Positions 8,548-17,389 of a DNA stretch of 26,291 nucleotides are shown in pieces (the first letter of the stretch is position 1; the number at the start of each line of letters is the position of its first letter). The DNA lies in contig JALGVQ010000009.1 in NCBI GenBank assembly GCA_025774615.1, forward strand, positions 1 through 26,291. The letters are read 5' to 3'. The DNA comes from a bacterium (GTDB taxonomy: Bacteria > Blakebacterota > Blakebacteria > Blakebacterales > Blakebacteraceae). A model generated the notes under the pieces. It did not search any database. It saw nothing but the letters and a program-made list of their open reading frames with translations, and was not told the origin of the DNA. The position numbers and the translations under genes are program-made.

Positions 8548-9186
8548 ATGTTCAGCGGAATTGTTGAGTCGATGGGGCAGGTCGAGAAACTCGAACAGAG
8601 GGATGAAGCGGTCCGGTTCACGATCGCGTCAAAGGAGATCGCCGGGCGCCTCTCACTGGGAGATTCGGTCTGTACGAGCGGTGTATGCCTGACGGTTGTC
8701 ACATTCGATGAAGAGACATTCAGCGTGGAGGCGATCCCGGAGACTCTCAGGCTGACGACGCTGGGAGATCTGCGGGAGGGGAGCAGTGTGAACCTGGAAC
8801 TTGCTCTCACTCTGCAGCAGGGACTCGGAGGGCATCTCGTTTTCGGTCATATCGATGGAGTCGGGATCCGCCTGGATGGTCCACCCGCAGGGTATGACGC
8901 CCGGGAAGCGGAAGAGGGTGAGGTCATCCACTGGTATTCAGCGCCGCAGAGCATCATGAAGTATCTGGTTTTCAAGGGATCCATCACGATCTCGGGTGTC
9001 AGTCTGACTGTGGTGGATGTAGCCGACGATGCACTCTCGGTGGCCCTGATCCCGCATACCCTTGAAGTGACGACCCTCGGGGACATCGCTGTAGGCGACA
9101 GCGTGAACCTTGAGGCTGACATGATAGCCAAGTATGTAGCAGAACAGCTCGCACCGTACCTGGAACATCTCAAAGGAGTGGAATAG
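8548..9186 (+). CDS. ribE: riboflavin synthase, alpha subunit type
   Basis: This 212-residue enzyme disproportionates two 6,7-dimethyl-8-ribityllumazine molecules to riboflavin and the diaminopyrimidine. It opens with MFSGIVE, as nearly all family members do. Two lumazine-binding repeats follow: the first has GVCLTV and [11 protein letters not shown], the second [13 protein letters not shown] and [16 protein letters not shown]. The length is normal (about 200-220). AAAGGG precedes the ATG. It lies between ribD and ribBA, completing a conventional rib operon. No FMN-riboswitch-sized leader exists in the 33-base gap. In other species the same protein is called RibC. Confidence 0.95.
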   Translation: MFSGIVESMGQVEKLEQRDEAVRFTIASKEIAGRLSLGDSVCTSGVCLTVVTFDEETFSVEAIPETLRLTTLGDLREGSSVNLELALTLQQGLGGHLVFGHIDGVGIRLDGPPAGYDAREAEEGEVIHWYSAPQSIMKYLVFKGSITISGVSLTVVDVADDALSVALIPHTLEVTTLGDIAVGDSVNLEADMIAKYVAEQLAPYLEHLKGVE

Positions 9187-9190
9187 CGCA

Positions 9191-10477
9191 ATGACCGAGA
9201 TGGAGAGTGGCATGAACTCCGACACCGGATCGAACGGCCTCATCAAGCCTGCTGAAGGATTCGATTCCATAGAGGATGCGATCAGGGAAATCGCTGATGG
9301 CCGGATGATTATCGTCGTGGATGATGAGGATCGTGAGAATGAGGGTGACTTCATCATGGCAGCGGAGAAGGTCACGCCCGAGGCGATAAATTTCATGGTA
9401 ACCCACGGTCGCGGTCTTGTCTGTACACCCCTGCTCGAAGACCGGCTCAACACGCTCGACATCAAGCCGATGGTGCAGGACAACACAGCGCTGTTGAGTA
9501 CAGCCTTCACCGTCTCGGTCGATGCCGTTGAGGGCGCGACCACCGGTATCAGCGCTCACGATCGCGCGCGAACCATCGAAGTGCTGCTCGACCCGGCATC
9601 CAAGCCCACAGACCTTGCCCGCCCGGGGCACATATTCCCGTTACGGGCTGAGTACGGCGGGGTGCTCACGCGGGCAGGTCACACGGAAGCGACCATCGAT
9701 CTTGCCCGGCTGGCTGGTCTGACTCCCGCCGGAGTCCTCTGTGAGATCATGAGCGAAGACGGATCGATGGCGCGGGTTCCCGAGTTGCGTAAAGTCGCTG
9801 ACAGACTCGGGTTGAAGTTTATCACCATCAAGGATCTGATCGCATACCGGCGCCAGGTTGAAATGCTCGTTCATAAGGTAACCGTGGTGGATTTTCCCAC
9901 ACGGTTCGGAGCTTTCAAACTGCACCTTTACGAGAGCAGAGTGGATGACCACCATCATATGGCGGTGGTAAAGGGTGACGTGACAGACGACGCGCCGGTA
10001 CTGGTTCGGGTTCACAGCCAATGTCTCACCGGCGACCTTTTCCACAGTATGCGCTGTGACTGCGGGGATCAGCTTGAGGCCGCGCTCGGCATGATCGAAG
10101 AGGAGGGCAGGGGAGTCCTGCTCTACATGAGGCAGGAAGGACGCGGAATCGGTCTGGCCAACAAGATCCGCGCATACGCGCTGCAGGATCGGGGCCGGGA
10201 CACCGTTGAAGCGAACGAAGAACTCGGATTCGAGGCGGACCTTCGTGATTACGGTGTGGGTGCCCAGATACTCTGGGACCTCGGCGTTCGTGAGATAAAC
10301 CTCCTGACGAATAATCCGCGGAAGATCGTCGGACTGGCCGGGCACGGGCTCAAGGTCAATGATCGCATTCCGCTTCAGGTGGAACCGAACGAGGTGAATG
10401 CACGTTACCTGCAGACGAAGAAGGACAAGCTTGGGCATATAATCTCGTTGAAGGTGACAGAAAAGGAACAGGGATGA
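9191..10477 (+). CDS. ribBA: bifunctional DHBP synthase / GTP cyclohydrolase II
   Basis: This 428-residue fusion makes both riboflavin precursors. The N-terminal half (about 25-225) is 3,4-dihydroxy-2-butanone-4-phosphate synthase, with [10 protein letters not shown] at 44-53 and the [13 protein letters not shown] region. The C-terminal half (about 230-420) is GTP cyclohydrolase II, with zinc cysteines at 278, 289 and 291 and [12 protein letters not shown] near 314. Both active sites look intact. The ATG at 9191 has AAGGAG a rather long 13 bases upstream; the ATG at 9212 (residue 8) has a closer GGAGAG and could be the real start. The last 4 bases overlap ribH. Confidence 0.96.
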   Translation: MTEMESGMNSDTGSNGLIKPAEGFDSIEDAIREIADGRMIIVVDDEDRENEGDFIMAAEKVTPEAINFMVTHGRGLVCTPLLEDRLNTLDIKPMVQDNTALLSTAFTVSVDAVEGATTGISAHDRARTIEVLLDPASKPTDLARPGHIFPLRAEYGGVLTRAGHTEATIDLARLAGLTPAGVLCEIMSEDGSMARVPELRKVADRLGLKFITIKDLIAYRRQVEMLVHKVTVVDFPTRFGAFKLHLYESRVDDHHHMAVVKGDVTDDAPVLVRVHSQCLTGDLFHSMRCDCGDQLEAALGMIEEEGRGVLLYMRQEGRGIGLANKIRAYALQDRGRDTVEANEELGFEADLRDYGVGAQILWDLGVREINLLTNNPRKIVGLAGHGLKVNDRIPLQVEPNEVNARYLQTKKDKLGHIISLKVTEKEQG

Positions 10478-10983
10478 GTTACCGGGTCATCGAAGGAACC
10501 AGCGACGGTTCAGGACTGCGTATCGGGATCATCGCCGCAAAGTTCAACCATGAGATCGTTAAAGCTCTTCTTGACGGAGCGCTCGAGGTCCTCTCAGAAA
10601 GTGGTGTCACAGCGTCTGACGTTACTGTCATATGGGTGCCGGGCGCTCTTGAACTGCCCCTGACAGCTGCTGTGCTTGCCGACAGCGGATCTGTGGACGG
10701 TATCATCGGCCTCGGTTGTGTGATCCGGGGTGAGACGGCACACTTCGATCATATATGCAGGGAATCGATCGAGGGTCTGAGTACCGTTTCGTTCGAGACA
10801 GGTGTGCCGGTCGCGGTCGGCGTGCTGACGGTCGGCTCGGTGGAACAGGCCCATGTAAGGGCAGGGCTCGCTCCGGGCAGTGGTGGAGCAAAGGGAGAAG
10901 AGGATCTGCACAGGGGGAAAGAGGCGGCCAGGGCGTGTATAGAGATGATAAACATTCTGAGGGCGATGGAGGATAGCGGGTAA
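10474..10983 (+). CDS. ribH: 6,7-dimethyl-8-ribityllumazine synthase
   Basis: This 169-residue lumazine synthase condenses the diaminopyrimidine with dihydroxybutanone phosphate. Recognisable elements are AAKFNHEI near residue 21, VPGALELP near 55, [10 protein letters not shown] with the catalytic His at residue 90, and [16 protein letters not shown] near 116. After this Arg-Ala-Gly the family normally has a short loop leading to a KG.EAA segment. Here a Gly/Lys-rich stretch (about residues 132-146) makes the loop roughly ten residues longer than in Bacillus subtilis RibH. The start overlaps ribBA by 4 bases (ATGA) and nusB begins 1 base after the stop, so translation is tightly coupled. Confidence 0.95.
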   Translation: MSYRVIEGTSDGSGLRIGIIAAKFNHEIVKALLDGALEVLSESGVTASDVTVIWVPGALELPLTAAVLADSGSVDGIIGLGCVIRGETAHFDHICRESIEGLSTVSFETGVPVAVGVLTVGSVEQAHVRAGLAPGSGGAKGEEDLHRGKEAARACIEMINILRAMEDSG

Positions 10984-10984
10984 T

Positions 10985-11401
10985 ATGGGACGCCGCCGGA
11001 AAGCCAGGGAAGTCGTGCTTCAGGTGCTCTATGCGTGCGAGATCGGTGAAGAGCCAGTCGAGCTGGTGCTCGACGATCGTCTTTCCGGGGAAGACTATGA
11101 CGAGGACCTGCAGGAGTTCGCCCGAAGGCTCGCGACTCGCGTCGACAGAGAGCGGGAGGAACTGGACACGATCATCGCCGAGCGGGCATTGAACTGGGAT
11201 CTGGGCAGGATCGCGCTGATCGACAAACTGATCCTCAGAATGGGAATGTGTGAGCTGCTGCATTTTCCCGATATACCCAGAAAGGTCTGTATTAATGAAT
11301 CGATCGAGTTGACAAAGAAGTACTCGTCATCAGACGCAAAGCGATTTGTGAACGGTATACTGGATTCCCTTTACCGGGAGATGGAAGAGAAGACTGCATG
11401 A
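10985..11401 (+). CDS. nusB: transcription antitermination factor NusB
   Basis: This 138-residue all-helical RNA-binding protein acts with NusE (S10) in antitermination of rRNA operons. The N-terminal RRKAREVVLQVLYACE, the middle LGRIALIDKLILRMG and the C-terminal INESIELTKKYSSSDAKRFV are classic NusB signatures. The length is normal. The ribH-nusB adjacency is widespread in bacteria. It begins 1 base after the ribH stop, with GGAGG inside the ribH end, and overlaps the downstream phosphoesterase by 4 bases. Confidence 0.96.
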   Translation: MGRRRKAREVVLQVLYACEIGEEPVELVLDDRLSGEDYDEDLQEFARRLATRVDREREELDTIIAERALNWDLGRIALIDKLILRMGMCELLHFPDIPRKVCINESIELTKKYSSSDAKRFVNGILDSLYREMEEKTA

Positions 11402-12120
11402 AGTATGCTCTAATCAGTGACATACACGGCAACAGACACGCCCTCGAAGCGGTATGGGCGCGACTTGAGGGGGAAGAGCCAGACCAGATCATATGCGGTG
11501 GAGATATCGTGGGATATGGCGCATTCCCGGCAGAATGCGTCCAGTGGGTCCGGGAGCATTGTGACATATCAGTCAGGGGAAATCACGATCATCATGTGGT
11601 TCAGATATCGGGAGCACACAACTTCAATCCCCGTGCCTATGCCGCTCTTGCCTGGACGGCAGAGAACATCCCCGACGATGATCTCGAATGGCTTGCCTCG
11701 ATGCCGATGACGGTCGAGATGGACGAGATCAGGGTAACGCACGGGCACCCGATGCTCCCGGAGGCATGGCTCTATATCCTCGATCGCCATCAGGCCGACA
11801 TGGCACTGAAATCAGTAGAAGAGAGGATCGTGATCACCGGCCACAGCCATGTACAGGCATGCTTCCTCGAATCGGAGGCTCCGGCCCGGCTTGTTCACTT
11901 CAGAGAGATCGAACTCGGGTCGAAACGAAGCGTCCTGAATCCGGGCAGTGTGGGACAGCCGCGAGATGGAGATCCGCGGGCTGCGTTCGCCATACTCGAT
12001 ACCGGGAAGTGGACGTACACCCCGATGAGGGTTGCCTATGATGTCGAGGGGGCACGGGAAGCGATCCTCGAAGCCGGTCTTCCTGCGGAACTCGGTGACC
12101 GGCTGCTGGCAGGATATTAG
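11398..12120 (+). CDS. calcineurin-like metallophosphoesterase (YfcE/MJ0936-like)
   Basis: This 240-residue two-metal phosphoesterase has every metal-binding motif: Asp8 and His10 in SDIHGN, Asp36 in GGDIVGYG, Asn62-His63 in RGNHD, His115 in THGHP, and His149/His151 in GHSH. The order and spacing fit the single-domain YfcE-like class, whose members hydrolyse phosphodiesters or phosphomonoesters in the cytoplasm. It has no signal peptide. The natural substrate cannot be read from sequence. It overlaps nusB by 4 bases and precedes secA by 18, so it is in the same transcription unit; this may be conserved synteny rather than shared function. Confidence 0.9.
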   Translation: MKYALISDIHGNRHALEAVWARLEGEEPDQIICGGDIVGYGAFPAECVQWVREHCDISVRGNHDHHVVQISGAHNFNPRAYAALAWTAENIPDDDLEWLASMPMTVEMDEIRVTHGHPMLPEAWLYILDRHQADMALKSVEERIVITGHSHVQACFLESEAPARLVHFREIELGSKRSVLNPGSVGQPRDGDPRAAFAILDTGKWTYTPMRVAYDVEGAREAILEAGLPAELGDRLLAGY

Positions 12121-12138
12121 GAAGAAGAGGCGGGAGCG

Positions 12139-15132
12139 ATGGCAATCAAGCTGACAAAGATCTTCGGTTCGAAGCACGAGCGGGAACTCAAGCGTCTCCA
12201 GCCGTTCGTGCAGGAGATCAATTCCTTTGTCGAAGAGTACCAGGTGCTTTCTGATGAAGAGATACAGGCCAAGACCGGGGAATTCAGGGAACGGTTATCA
12301 GGCGATGAGACCTGTGACGACATCATGCCGGAGGCCTTTGCCGTCGTCAAAGAAGCATGCCGCAGACTGCTCGGGCATACATGGATGGTCTCAGGGCGTG
12401 AGACCGATTGGGATATGGTCCCATACGATGTCCAGCTGGTCGGCGGTATAGCGCTCCACGAGGGGAAGATCGCGGAAATGGCCACGGGTGAGGGGAAGAC
12501 GCTTGCCGCCACAATGCCGCTCTATCTCAATGCCCTTGATGGGAGGGGCGCTCACCTGGTCACGGTCAACGACTACCTGGCACGTCGTGACGCCGATTGG
12601 ATGGGCGGGATCTTCAGTTGGCTCGGTCTGGAGGTCGGCATCATCCAGCACGACATGATGCCCGATGAACGGCGAGCCGAATACGGTAAGGACATCACCT
12701 ACGGGACGAACAACGAGTTCGGATTCGACTACCTCCGGGACAACATGGCGATCATGCCGGAGCACCGGGTCCAGAGGAAACACCATTTCGCCATCGTTGA
12801 CGAGGTCGACTCCGTCCTCGTTGATGAGGCGCGTACCCCCCTTATCATCTCCGGTCCTGTCGACCGAAGCACTCACAAGTTCGATGAGTACAATCCGAAG
12901 GTGCACTCTCTCGTCAGAGCCCAGACGAGGCTCGTGAACTCGCTCTACCGTGAGGCGGAAAATCTGCTTCAGCAGGCCGAAGAGGAAGAGGATTCAAACA
13001 AGGAGTATAACGCCGGGGTGAATTTCCTGCTGGTTCAGCGGGGCGCTCCGAAACACAACAAGCTGATGAAGCTGAAGAAAGAGACGGGTATCGTCAAGCT
13101 GATCGAGCGGGTCGAGAACGATTACCTGCGCGAGAAGAAGATGCATATTCTTGACGAGAGTCTCCTGTATGTGATCGATGAGAAGGCCAATACCGTTGAT
13201 CTCCAGGAAGATGGTCGCACCAACCTGAGTCCCAACGATCCCGACCTGTTCATACTGCCCGACCTTTCCGAGAAGATGAGCGCACTGGAAGGGAAGGCAG
13301 AGAGCGGAGATATCTCGGATGAGAATGCCGAGCACGAGCGGGAGACAATCCACCGGGAATACGCTGACAAGAGCGAGCGGCTCCACAATATCCACCAGCT
13401 TCTCAAGGCATATACGCTCTTCGAGATAGATGTCGACTACGTGGTCCAGGACGGTCAGGTGCTCATCGTGGATGAGTTCACCGGCCGCCTCATGCCGGGC
13501 CGGCGTTTTTCCGAGGGCCTCCACCAGGCGCTGGAGGCGAAGGAAGGGGTCAAGATCGAGAAGGAGACCCAGACGCTGGCGACCATCACGATCCAGAACT
13601 ATTTCAGGATGTACGGAAAACTGGCCGGGATGACCGGTACGGCCGAGACCGAGGCGGGAGAGTTCTGGGAGATCTACAAGCTCGACGTGCTGGTGATCCC
13701 CACCAACAGGCCGGTGGTCCGGGATGAAAGGGATGACCTGATCTTTCGGACCAAACGGGAGAAATACAATGCCCTGATCGATGAGATCACGGAGTGTTAT
13801 CGCTCGCAGCAGCCTGTACTGGTCGGGACCACCAGTGTGGAAGTCTCTGAAATGCTCTCACGGATACTGAAACGATCGGGAATCCCGCATGAAGTGCTCA
13901 ATGCCAAACAGCACCAGCGGGAGGCAGAGATCGTTGCTGCTGCAGGTCAGCCCGGTGCGGTCACGATCGCGACAAACATGGCGGGACGCGGGACTGACAT
14001 CAAGCTGGGCAAGGGTGTGGTTGAACTGGGCGGTCTCCATATCATAGGTACCGAGCGTCATGAGGCGCGGCGGATCGACAGGCAGCTGCGTGGACGTTCC
14101 GGACGACAGGGTGATCCCGGATCCAGCCAGTTCTATCTCAGTCTGGAAGACGACCTGATGAGGCTTTTCAGTTCCGATCGGATCGCCGGTGTCATGGATC
14201 GACTCGGGCTGGAAGAGGGTGAGGTCATTGCTCACCCGATGGTCACGAAGGCGATTGGCAAGGCCCAGCAACGGGTAGAGATGCAGAATTTCGGCATCCG
14301 GAAGCGACTGCTGGAATATGACGACGTCATGAACACACAGCGGGACGTAATCTATACCCGCAGGGGGCGCGCGCTCGACGAAGACTCGCTGTCAGAAGAT
14401 ATTGCAGAGCTGATCCTTGATTTCGCCCACGACCTGGTGAATCGCTTCACCGAAGAGAATTCGTACGCTGACCAGTGGTCGTGGGATTCGATCCACCGGG
14501 AACTGCTCGAGGTCTGCTTCGTCGATCTGAGGATCGATGATGAAAAGCGCAAAGAGATGGATCAGGAGGATCTCCGGGAGGCCATTACCGCCGCCAACAC
14601 AGAAGCATGGGCACGCAAGAAGGAACTCCTTGGCGAGGAGCTCAGCGGGAAACTCGAGCGGTATGCCATTCTGCGGGTCATTGATGAGAAGTGGATGAGC
14701 CATCTCTATGAGATGGACCGCATGAAGGAGGGCATCAGTCTTCGGGCTTACGGGCAGAAGGATCCTCTGGTAGAGTACAAGCAGGAAGCATACTACCTGT
14801 TCATGGATATGCTGTCAGAGCTTACGCGTGAGACCATGCAGCTGCTGTTCAGAGAGTCAGCTGCCGTGGAGAACCAGCTTCAGCAGCAGGCCATGGGTAT
14901 GCAGGCTCGCAGCGGGCAGGCCGTCCACCAGGACGCCGTGGGTATGGCATTCCAGGGAGCGATCGCCGAGGGTGTCGGAGCGTCTCCCGGCGGTGCTGCA
15001 GGTACTGAAGCGTCACAACCCGGAGGGGCTCCGACAAAACGCCGACCTGTATCGGTCAGCAGGGAGCCAGGGCGAAATGATCCCTGCCATTGCGGGTCGG
15101 GGAAGAAGTTCAAGCACTGTCACGGGCGATGA
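12139..15132 (+). CDS. secA: preprotein translocase ATPase SecA
   Basis: This 997-residue motor drives Sec-dependent export through SecYEG. NBD1 has Walker A (ATGEGKT, 115-121) and Walker B with DEVDSVLVDEARTP (from 221). The preprotein-binding domain is enlarged by an insertion at about residues 255-350 that includes LLVQRGAPKHNKLMKL. NBD2 holds NMAGRGTDIKLG (613-624) and GRSGRQGDPG (652-661). After the helical domains, a flexible Gln/Gly/Ala linker leads to a SEC-C zinc motif with Cys983, Cys985, Cys994 and His995, which in other species binds SecB or ribosomes. The insertion and the WDMVPYDVQL run before Walker A are typical of FCB-group SecA. GGAG precedes the ATG. Confidence 0.98.
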   Translation: MAIKLTKIFGSKHERELKRLQPFVQEINSFVEEYQVLSDEEIQAKTGEFRERLSGDETCDDIMPEAFAVVKEACRRLLGHTWMVSGRETDWDMVPYDVQLVGGIALHEGKIAEMATGEGKTLAATMPLYLNALDGRGAHLVTVNDYLARRDADWMGGIFSWLGLEVGIIQHDMMPDERRAEYGKDITYGTNNEFGFDYLRDNMAIMPEHRVQRKHHFAIVDEVDSVLVDEARTPLIISGPVDRSTHKFDEYNPKVHSLVRAQTRLVNSLYREAENLLQQAEEEEDSNKEYNAGVNFLLVQRGAPKHNKLMKLKKETGIVKLIERVENDYLREKKMHILDESLLYVIDEKANTVDLQEDGRTNLSPNDPDLFILPDLSEKMSALEGKAESGDISDENAEHERETIHREYADKSERLHNIHQLLKAYTLFEIDVDYVVQDGQVLIVDEFTGRLMPGRRFSEGLHQALEAKEGVKIEKETQTLATITIQNYFRMYGKLAGMTGTAETEAGEFWEIYKLDVLVIPTNRPVVRDERDDLIFRTKREKYNALIDEITECYRSQQPVLVGTTSVEVSEMLSRILKRSGIPHEVLNAKQHQREAEIVAAAGQPGAVTIATNMAGRGTDIKLGKGVVELGGLHIIGTERHEARRIDRQLRGRSGRQGDPGSSQFYLSLEDDLMRLFSSDRIAGVMDRLGLEEGEVIAHPMVTKAIGKAQQRVEMQNFGIRKRLLEYDDVMNTQRDVIYTRRGRALDEDSLSEDIAELILDFAHDLVNRFTEENSYADQWSWDSIHRELLEVCFVDLRIDDEKRKEMDQEDLREAITAANTEAWARKKELLGEELSGKLERYAILRVIDEKWMSHLYEMDRMKEGISLRAYGQKDPLVEYKQEAYYLFMDMLSELTRETMQLLFRESAAVENQLQQQAMGMQARSGQAVHQDAVGMAFQGAIAEGVGASPGGAAGTEASQPGGAPTKRRPVSVSREPGRNDPCHCGSGKKFKHCHGR

Positions 15133-15148
15133 AGGAGGACTGAGAACG

Positions 15149-15706
15149 ATGAAGGGTACCAGATGGGCACTCTCCCGGTTCTTCGTACTTCTTTCCACCC
15201 TGCGAAGAGACAGACGGCCTGCGGTTCGCATGGGTGACGCGCTGCATGTTGTTGAGAGGGTTCTGCTTGTTCTGCCGCTCGATGAGGTGGAGCGCCAGAA
15301 AGTCCTGCCGCAGATCTTTTCCTTCAAGTCGGATTTTCCCCAATGGAACCTCGATCTGCTCTTTCTGGGCGGTGAGGTTCCGATCGTTGAAGATGAATTC
15401 AAGGGGATCGGCATCGTCCGGGCCGCCATCGACGACATTACTCCATTGGGCCTGCCAGGACGGGAACTCCTCAGTCGGCTGCGGGACCATAATTATGACA
15501 TGGCCATCGACCTGAGCATGGATACGCATCCTTTTGTGCCCTATCTCCTCGATCGCTCACAAGTACCTCTGAAAATGGGGGTCAATGAAGCAGGTCGCAT
15601 GCGTCGCCGCATTTACAACCTCACAATCCGCCTGAAGGACTCCGGTGATGTGATGAACAGGCTGGCGGATACTCTGGCGCCCATATGCAGGACGGGAACA
15701 GCCTGA
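15149..15706 (+). CDS. orphan protein resembling the N-terminal half of a GT-B (family 9) glycosyltransferase
   Basis: This 185-residue protein is not one I can name. A basic N-terminus (residues 1-30) leads into a strand-helix pattern starting VERVLLVLP (35-43), then LDLLFLGGEVPIV (68-80), an RELLSRLRDHNYDMAIDLSM segment (105-124) and LLDRSQVPLKMGV (133-145). The order 'rvLLv.p... fp...ldlL... YDmaIDLs... LL..s....k.G' parallels the acceptor-binding Rossmann half of heptosyltransferases. The donor-binding half and the 'SLGD' loop are absent. The ATG at 15149 follows AAGGAGGA by about 9 bases, a strong site, so it is probably translated. It overlaps the complete GT9 gene by 22 bases in another frame. 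A partner or regulator of that enzyme is plausible; a degenerate duplicate is the alternative. Confidence 0.6.
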   Translation: MKGTRWALSRFFVLLSTLRRDRRPAVRMGDALHVVERVLLVLPLDEVERQKVLPQIFSFKSDFPQWNLDLLFLGGEVPIVEDEFKGIGIVRAAIDDITPLGLPGRELLSRLRDHNYDMAIDLSMDTHPFVPYLLDRSQVPLKMGVNEAGRMRRRIYNLTIRLKDSGDVMNRLADTLAPICRTGTA

Positions 15707-16755
15707 TCCCGCGCATCCTCGTCATCCGGTTTTCCAGCCTTGGTGACGTCGTTCTCGCAGCTCCGGTGTTCCAGGCCCTGAAACGCCGCCTGCCCGATTC
15801 CCAAATCACCCTCCTCACAAAATCGGAATTCGCCGGCATCCATCGCTCGAATCCCGATGTCGACGAGATCCGGGCTTTCGATCCTGCTACCCGATCCCTC
15901 TCATCTCTCATCCAGATGGTCAGGGGAGGCGGATTCACCGAAATCATCGATCTGCACGGTTCTCTGAGAAGCAGACTCATCACCCTGACCGGGGGGACAC
16001 GTTCCAGACGGTATCACCAGGAACGTATTCGACGGTTACTGATGGTATTGCGACCTCCATTCAAGCGGATCAGACCGATCACACCCGTTATCGATCGCTA
16101 CCTTGCCGCTGCGGGTTCAATTGATCCATCAATGGAGGAGGGGGTGCCGGTCATTCATCTCACCGCTGAGGAGGTAGAGACGGGGAGGGCCTGGCGACGA
16201 GAGGTGATGTCCGATCGCGACGGACAGCTGATAGTGCTCCTTCCCGGGGCGAGGCACGCGCCGAAGGAATGGCCACTCTTTCGTTTCGCCGAACTGGCAC
16301 GATTGGTGAATCTCGGAGGAGACACCCCTGTGGTGGTAGCGCCACCCGACAATCCGGAGAGCGGATCCGTTCTTCACGATATGGAGGAATCGGTGACACT
16401 GGCCGGCCCGGTACCCGATATCATGAAACTCGCATCCCTGCTGGCAGCTGCCGACGGAGTCGTGGCGAATGACTCCGGGCCAATGCACCTCGCAGCAGCG
16501 CTTGGCACCTCAACCGTAGGGCTCTTCGGTCCTACAAGCCCCGATCTTGGTTTCGCGCCCAGGGGAGAGAGAGCAGCTCATATCCACCGGGCCATCTCAT
16601 GCAGCCCATGCAGCAAGCACGGCCAGAGAGTCTGCTGGAGACAGGAGAGGCACTGCATGCTGGACATATCACCACGAGAAGTGATTGATGCCCTGAACAA
16701 ATGCTGTTCAGCGCCTGAGGGCCCGGAAACAGGTGGTATTTCAGAAACGTCTTGA
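15685..16755 (+). CDS. glycosyltransferase family 9, heptosyltransferase-type
   Basis: This 356-residue GT-B fold enzyme resembles ADP-heptose:LPS heptosyltransferases. The opening ILVIRFSSLGDVVLAAPVF (11-29) holds the putative catalytic Asp21. The middle has DLHGSLRSR and LLPGARHAPKEWP. The donor site has ANDSGPMHLAAALG (261-274), followed by FGPTSP and a cysteine-rich C-terminal segment (CSPCS... CW... CML) usual in this family. It likely adds a heptose-like sugar to lipopolysaccharide core at the inner face of the inner membrane; the exact acceptor is not readable. The 22-base overlap with the preceding orphan gene implies co-translation. The stop codon lies inside the -35 box of the carD promoter. 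Confidence 0.85.
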   Translation: MQDGNSLIPRILVIRFSSLGDVVLAAPVFQALKRRLPDSQITLLTKSEFAGIHRSNPDVDEIRAFDPATRSLSSLIQMVRGGGFTEIIDLHGSLRSRLITLTGGTRSRRYHQERIRRLLMVLRPPFKRIRPITPVIDRYLAAAGSIDPSMEEGVPVIHLTAEEVETGRAWRREVMSDRDGQLIVLLPGARHAPKEWPLFRFAELARLVNLGGDTPVVVAPPDNPESGSVLHDMEESVTLAGPVPDIMKLASLLAAADGVVANDSGPMHLAAALGTSTVGLFGPTSPDLGFAPRGERAAHIHRAISCSPCSKHGQRVCWRQERHCMLDISPREVIDALNKCCSAPEGPETGGISETS

Positions 16756-16780
16756 TTTATAAGTACTTATACCATATACT
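16752..16780 (+). promoter_or_regulatory. sigma70-type promoter for the carD-family gene
   Basis: TTGATT at 16752-16757 and TATACT at 16775-16780 match the -35 and -10 consensus at 4/6 and 5/6, with an ideal 17-base spacer. The -35 box overlaps the end of the glycosyltransferase gene. The gap to the carD start is about 118 bases and is A/T-rich at its start, leaving a 5' leader of roughly 85 bases. Confidence 0.65.
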
Positions 16781-16873
16781 GTAATGCTTGTTTTCTCTAC
16801 AATGACAGCCAGCCTGAATGTGAGTAGTACAGCCGCTTTACCAGGCACCTTCAGTCAGCAGGAGAGCTATTGA

Positions 16874-17368
16874 ATGCAGGCTACCGCACTTGGATTCAAG
16901 GTCAACGACAAAATCGTTCACACGACATGGGGTGGGGGGTACATTCGAAGCGTAACCACCAAAGAGGTCGCGAATGAGGCCATTGAGTGTTACGAGATCG
17001 AACTCCTTCTGAACACCTCCCGGGTGTTCGTACCCAAGGACAATCTTGATGTCGCCGATGTAAGGCTTCCCGGTTCGAAATCGGAGAACAAAAAGGCCGT
17101 CGAGATCCTTCGGAGTAATAAAGGAAAACTCTCGAAAGACTGGAAGTCACGCGTAAGCTTCCTCAAGAGCCGGCTGGAACAGTCAACACTGGAGTGCTAT
17201 GCCGAGACGGTCCGTGACCTGCACGTGGGATACCTTGATGACTCGATATCCTCAACGGAGCGGAAGATCTACTGTCGGGCCTACGATCTCCTCGCAAGTG
17301 AGGTCGCACTCATTCGTGACTGTGATATCAGGCAGGCGCAGAGGTTTATAGACAACCAGTTCAAGTAG
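16874..17368 (+). CDS. CarD/CdnL-family transcriptional regulator
   Basis: This 164-residue protein has an N-terminal RNA-polymerase-interacting Tudor-like domain (about residues 7-65; FKVNDKIVHTTWGGGYIRSV) and a C-terminal helical DNA-binding domain with the family pattern ETVRDL... STERKIYCRAYDLLASE. Trp90, in KDWKSR, aligns with the Trp of Mycobacterium tuberculosis CarD that wedges into the minor groove at the -10 region. Family members bind the RNA polymerase beta subunit and stabilise open complexes, notably at rRNA promoters. The usual conserved 'P.hG.G' of the Tudor-like domain reads TTWGGG here. AGGAGAG lies 7 bases before the ATG. It is transcribed alone from a clear promoter; the next gene is on the opposite strand. 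Confidence 0.88.
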   Translation: MQATALGFKVNDKIVHTTWGGGYIRSVTTKEVANEAIECYEIELLLNTSRVFVPKDNLDVADVRLPGSKSENKKAVEILRSNKGKLSKDWKSRVSFLKSRLEQSTLECYAETVRDLHVGYLDDSISSTERKIYCRAYDLLASEVALIRDCDIRQAQRFIDNQFK

Positions 17369-17389
17369 ATCTGCGCATCTCACACTGAG

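Noticed and set aside
14828-15148. Upstream extension of the orphan half-glycosyltransferase frame into secA
   Set aside because: The extension is a shadow of the secA 3' end. The ATG at 15149 with AAGGAGGA upstream is the natural start.
16693-16711. Inverted repeat CTGAACA/TGTTCAG near the end of the glycosyltransferase gene
   Set aside because: Only 7 bp, inside coding sequence and with no U tract. Likely chance.
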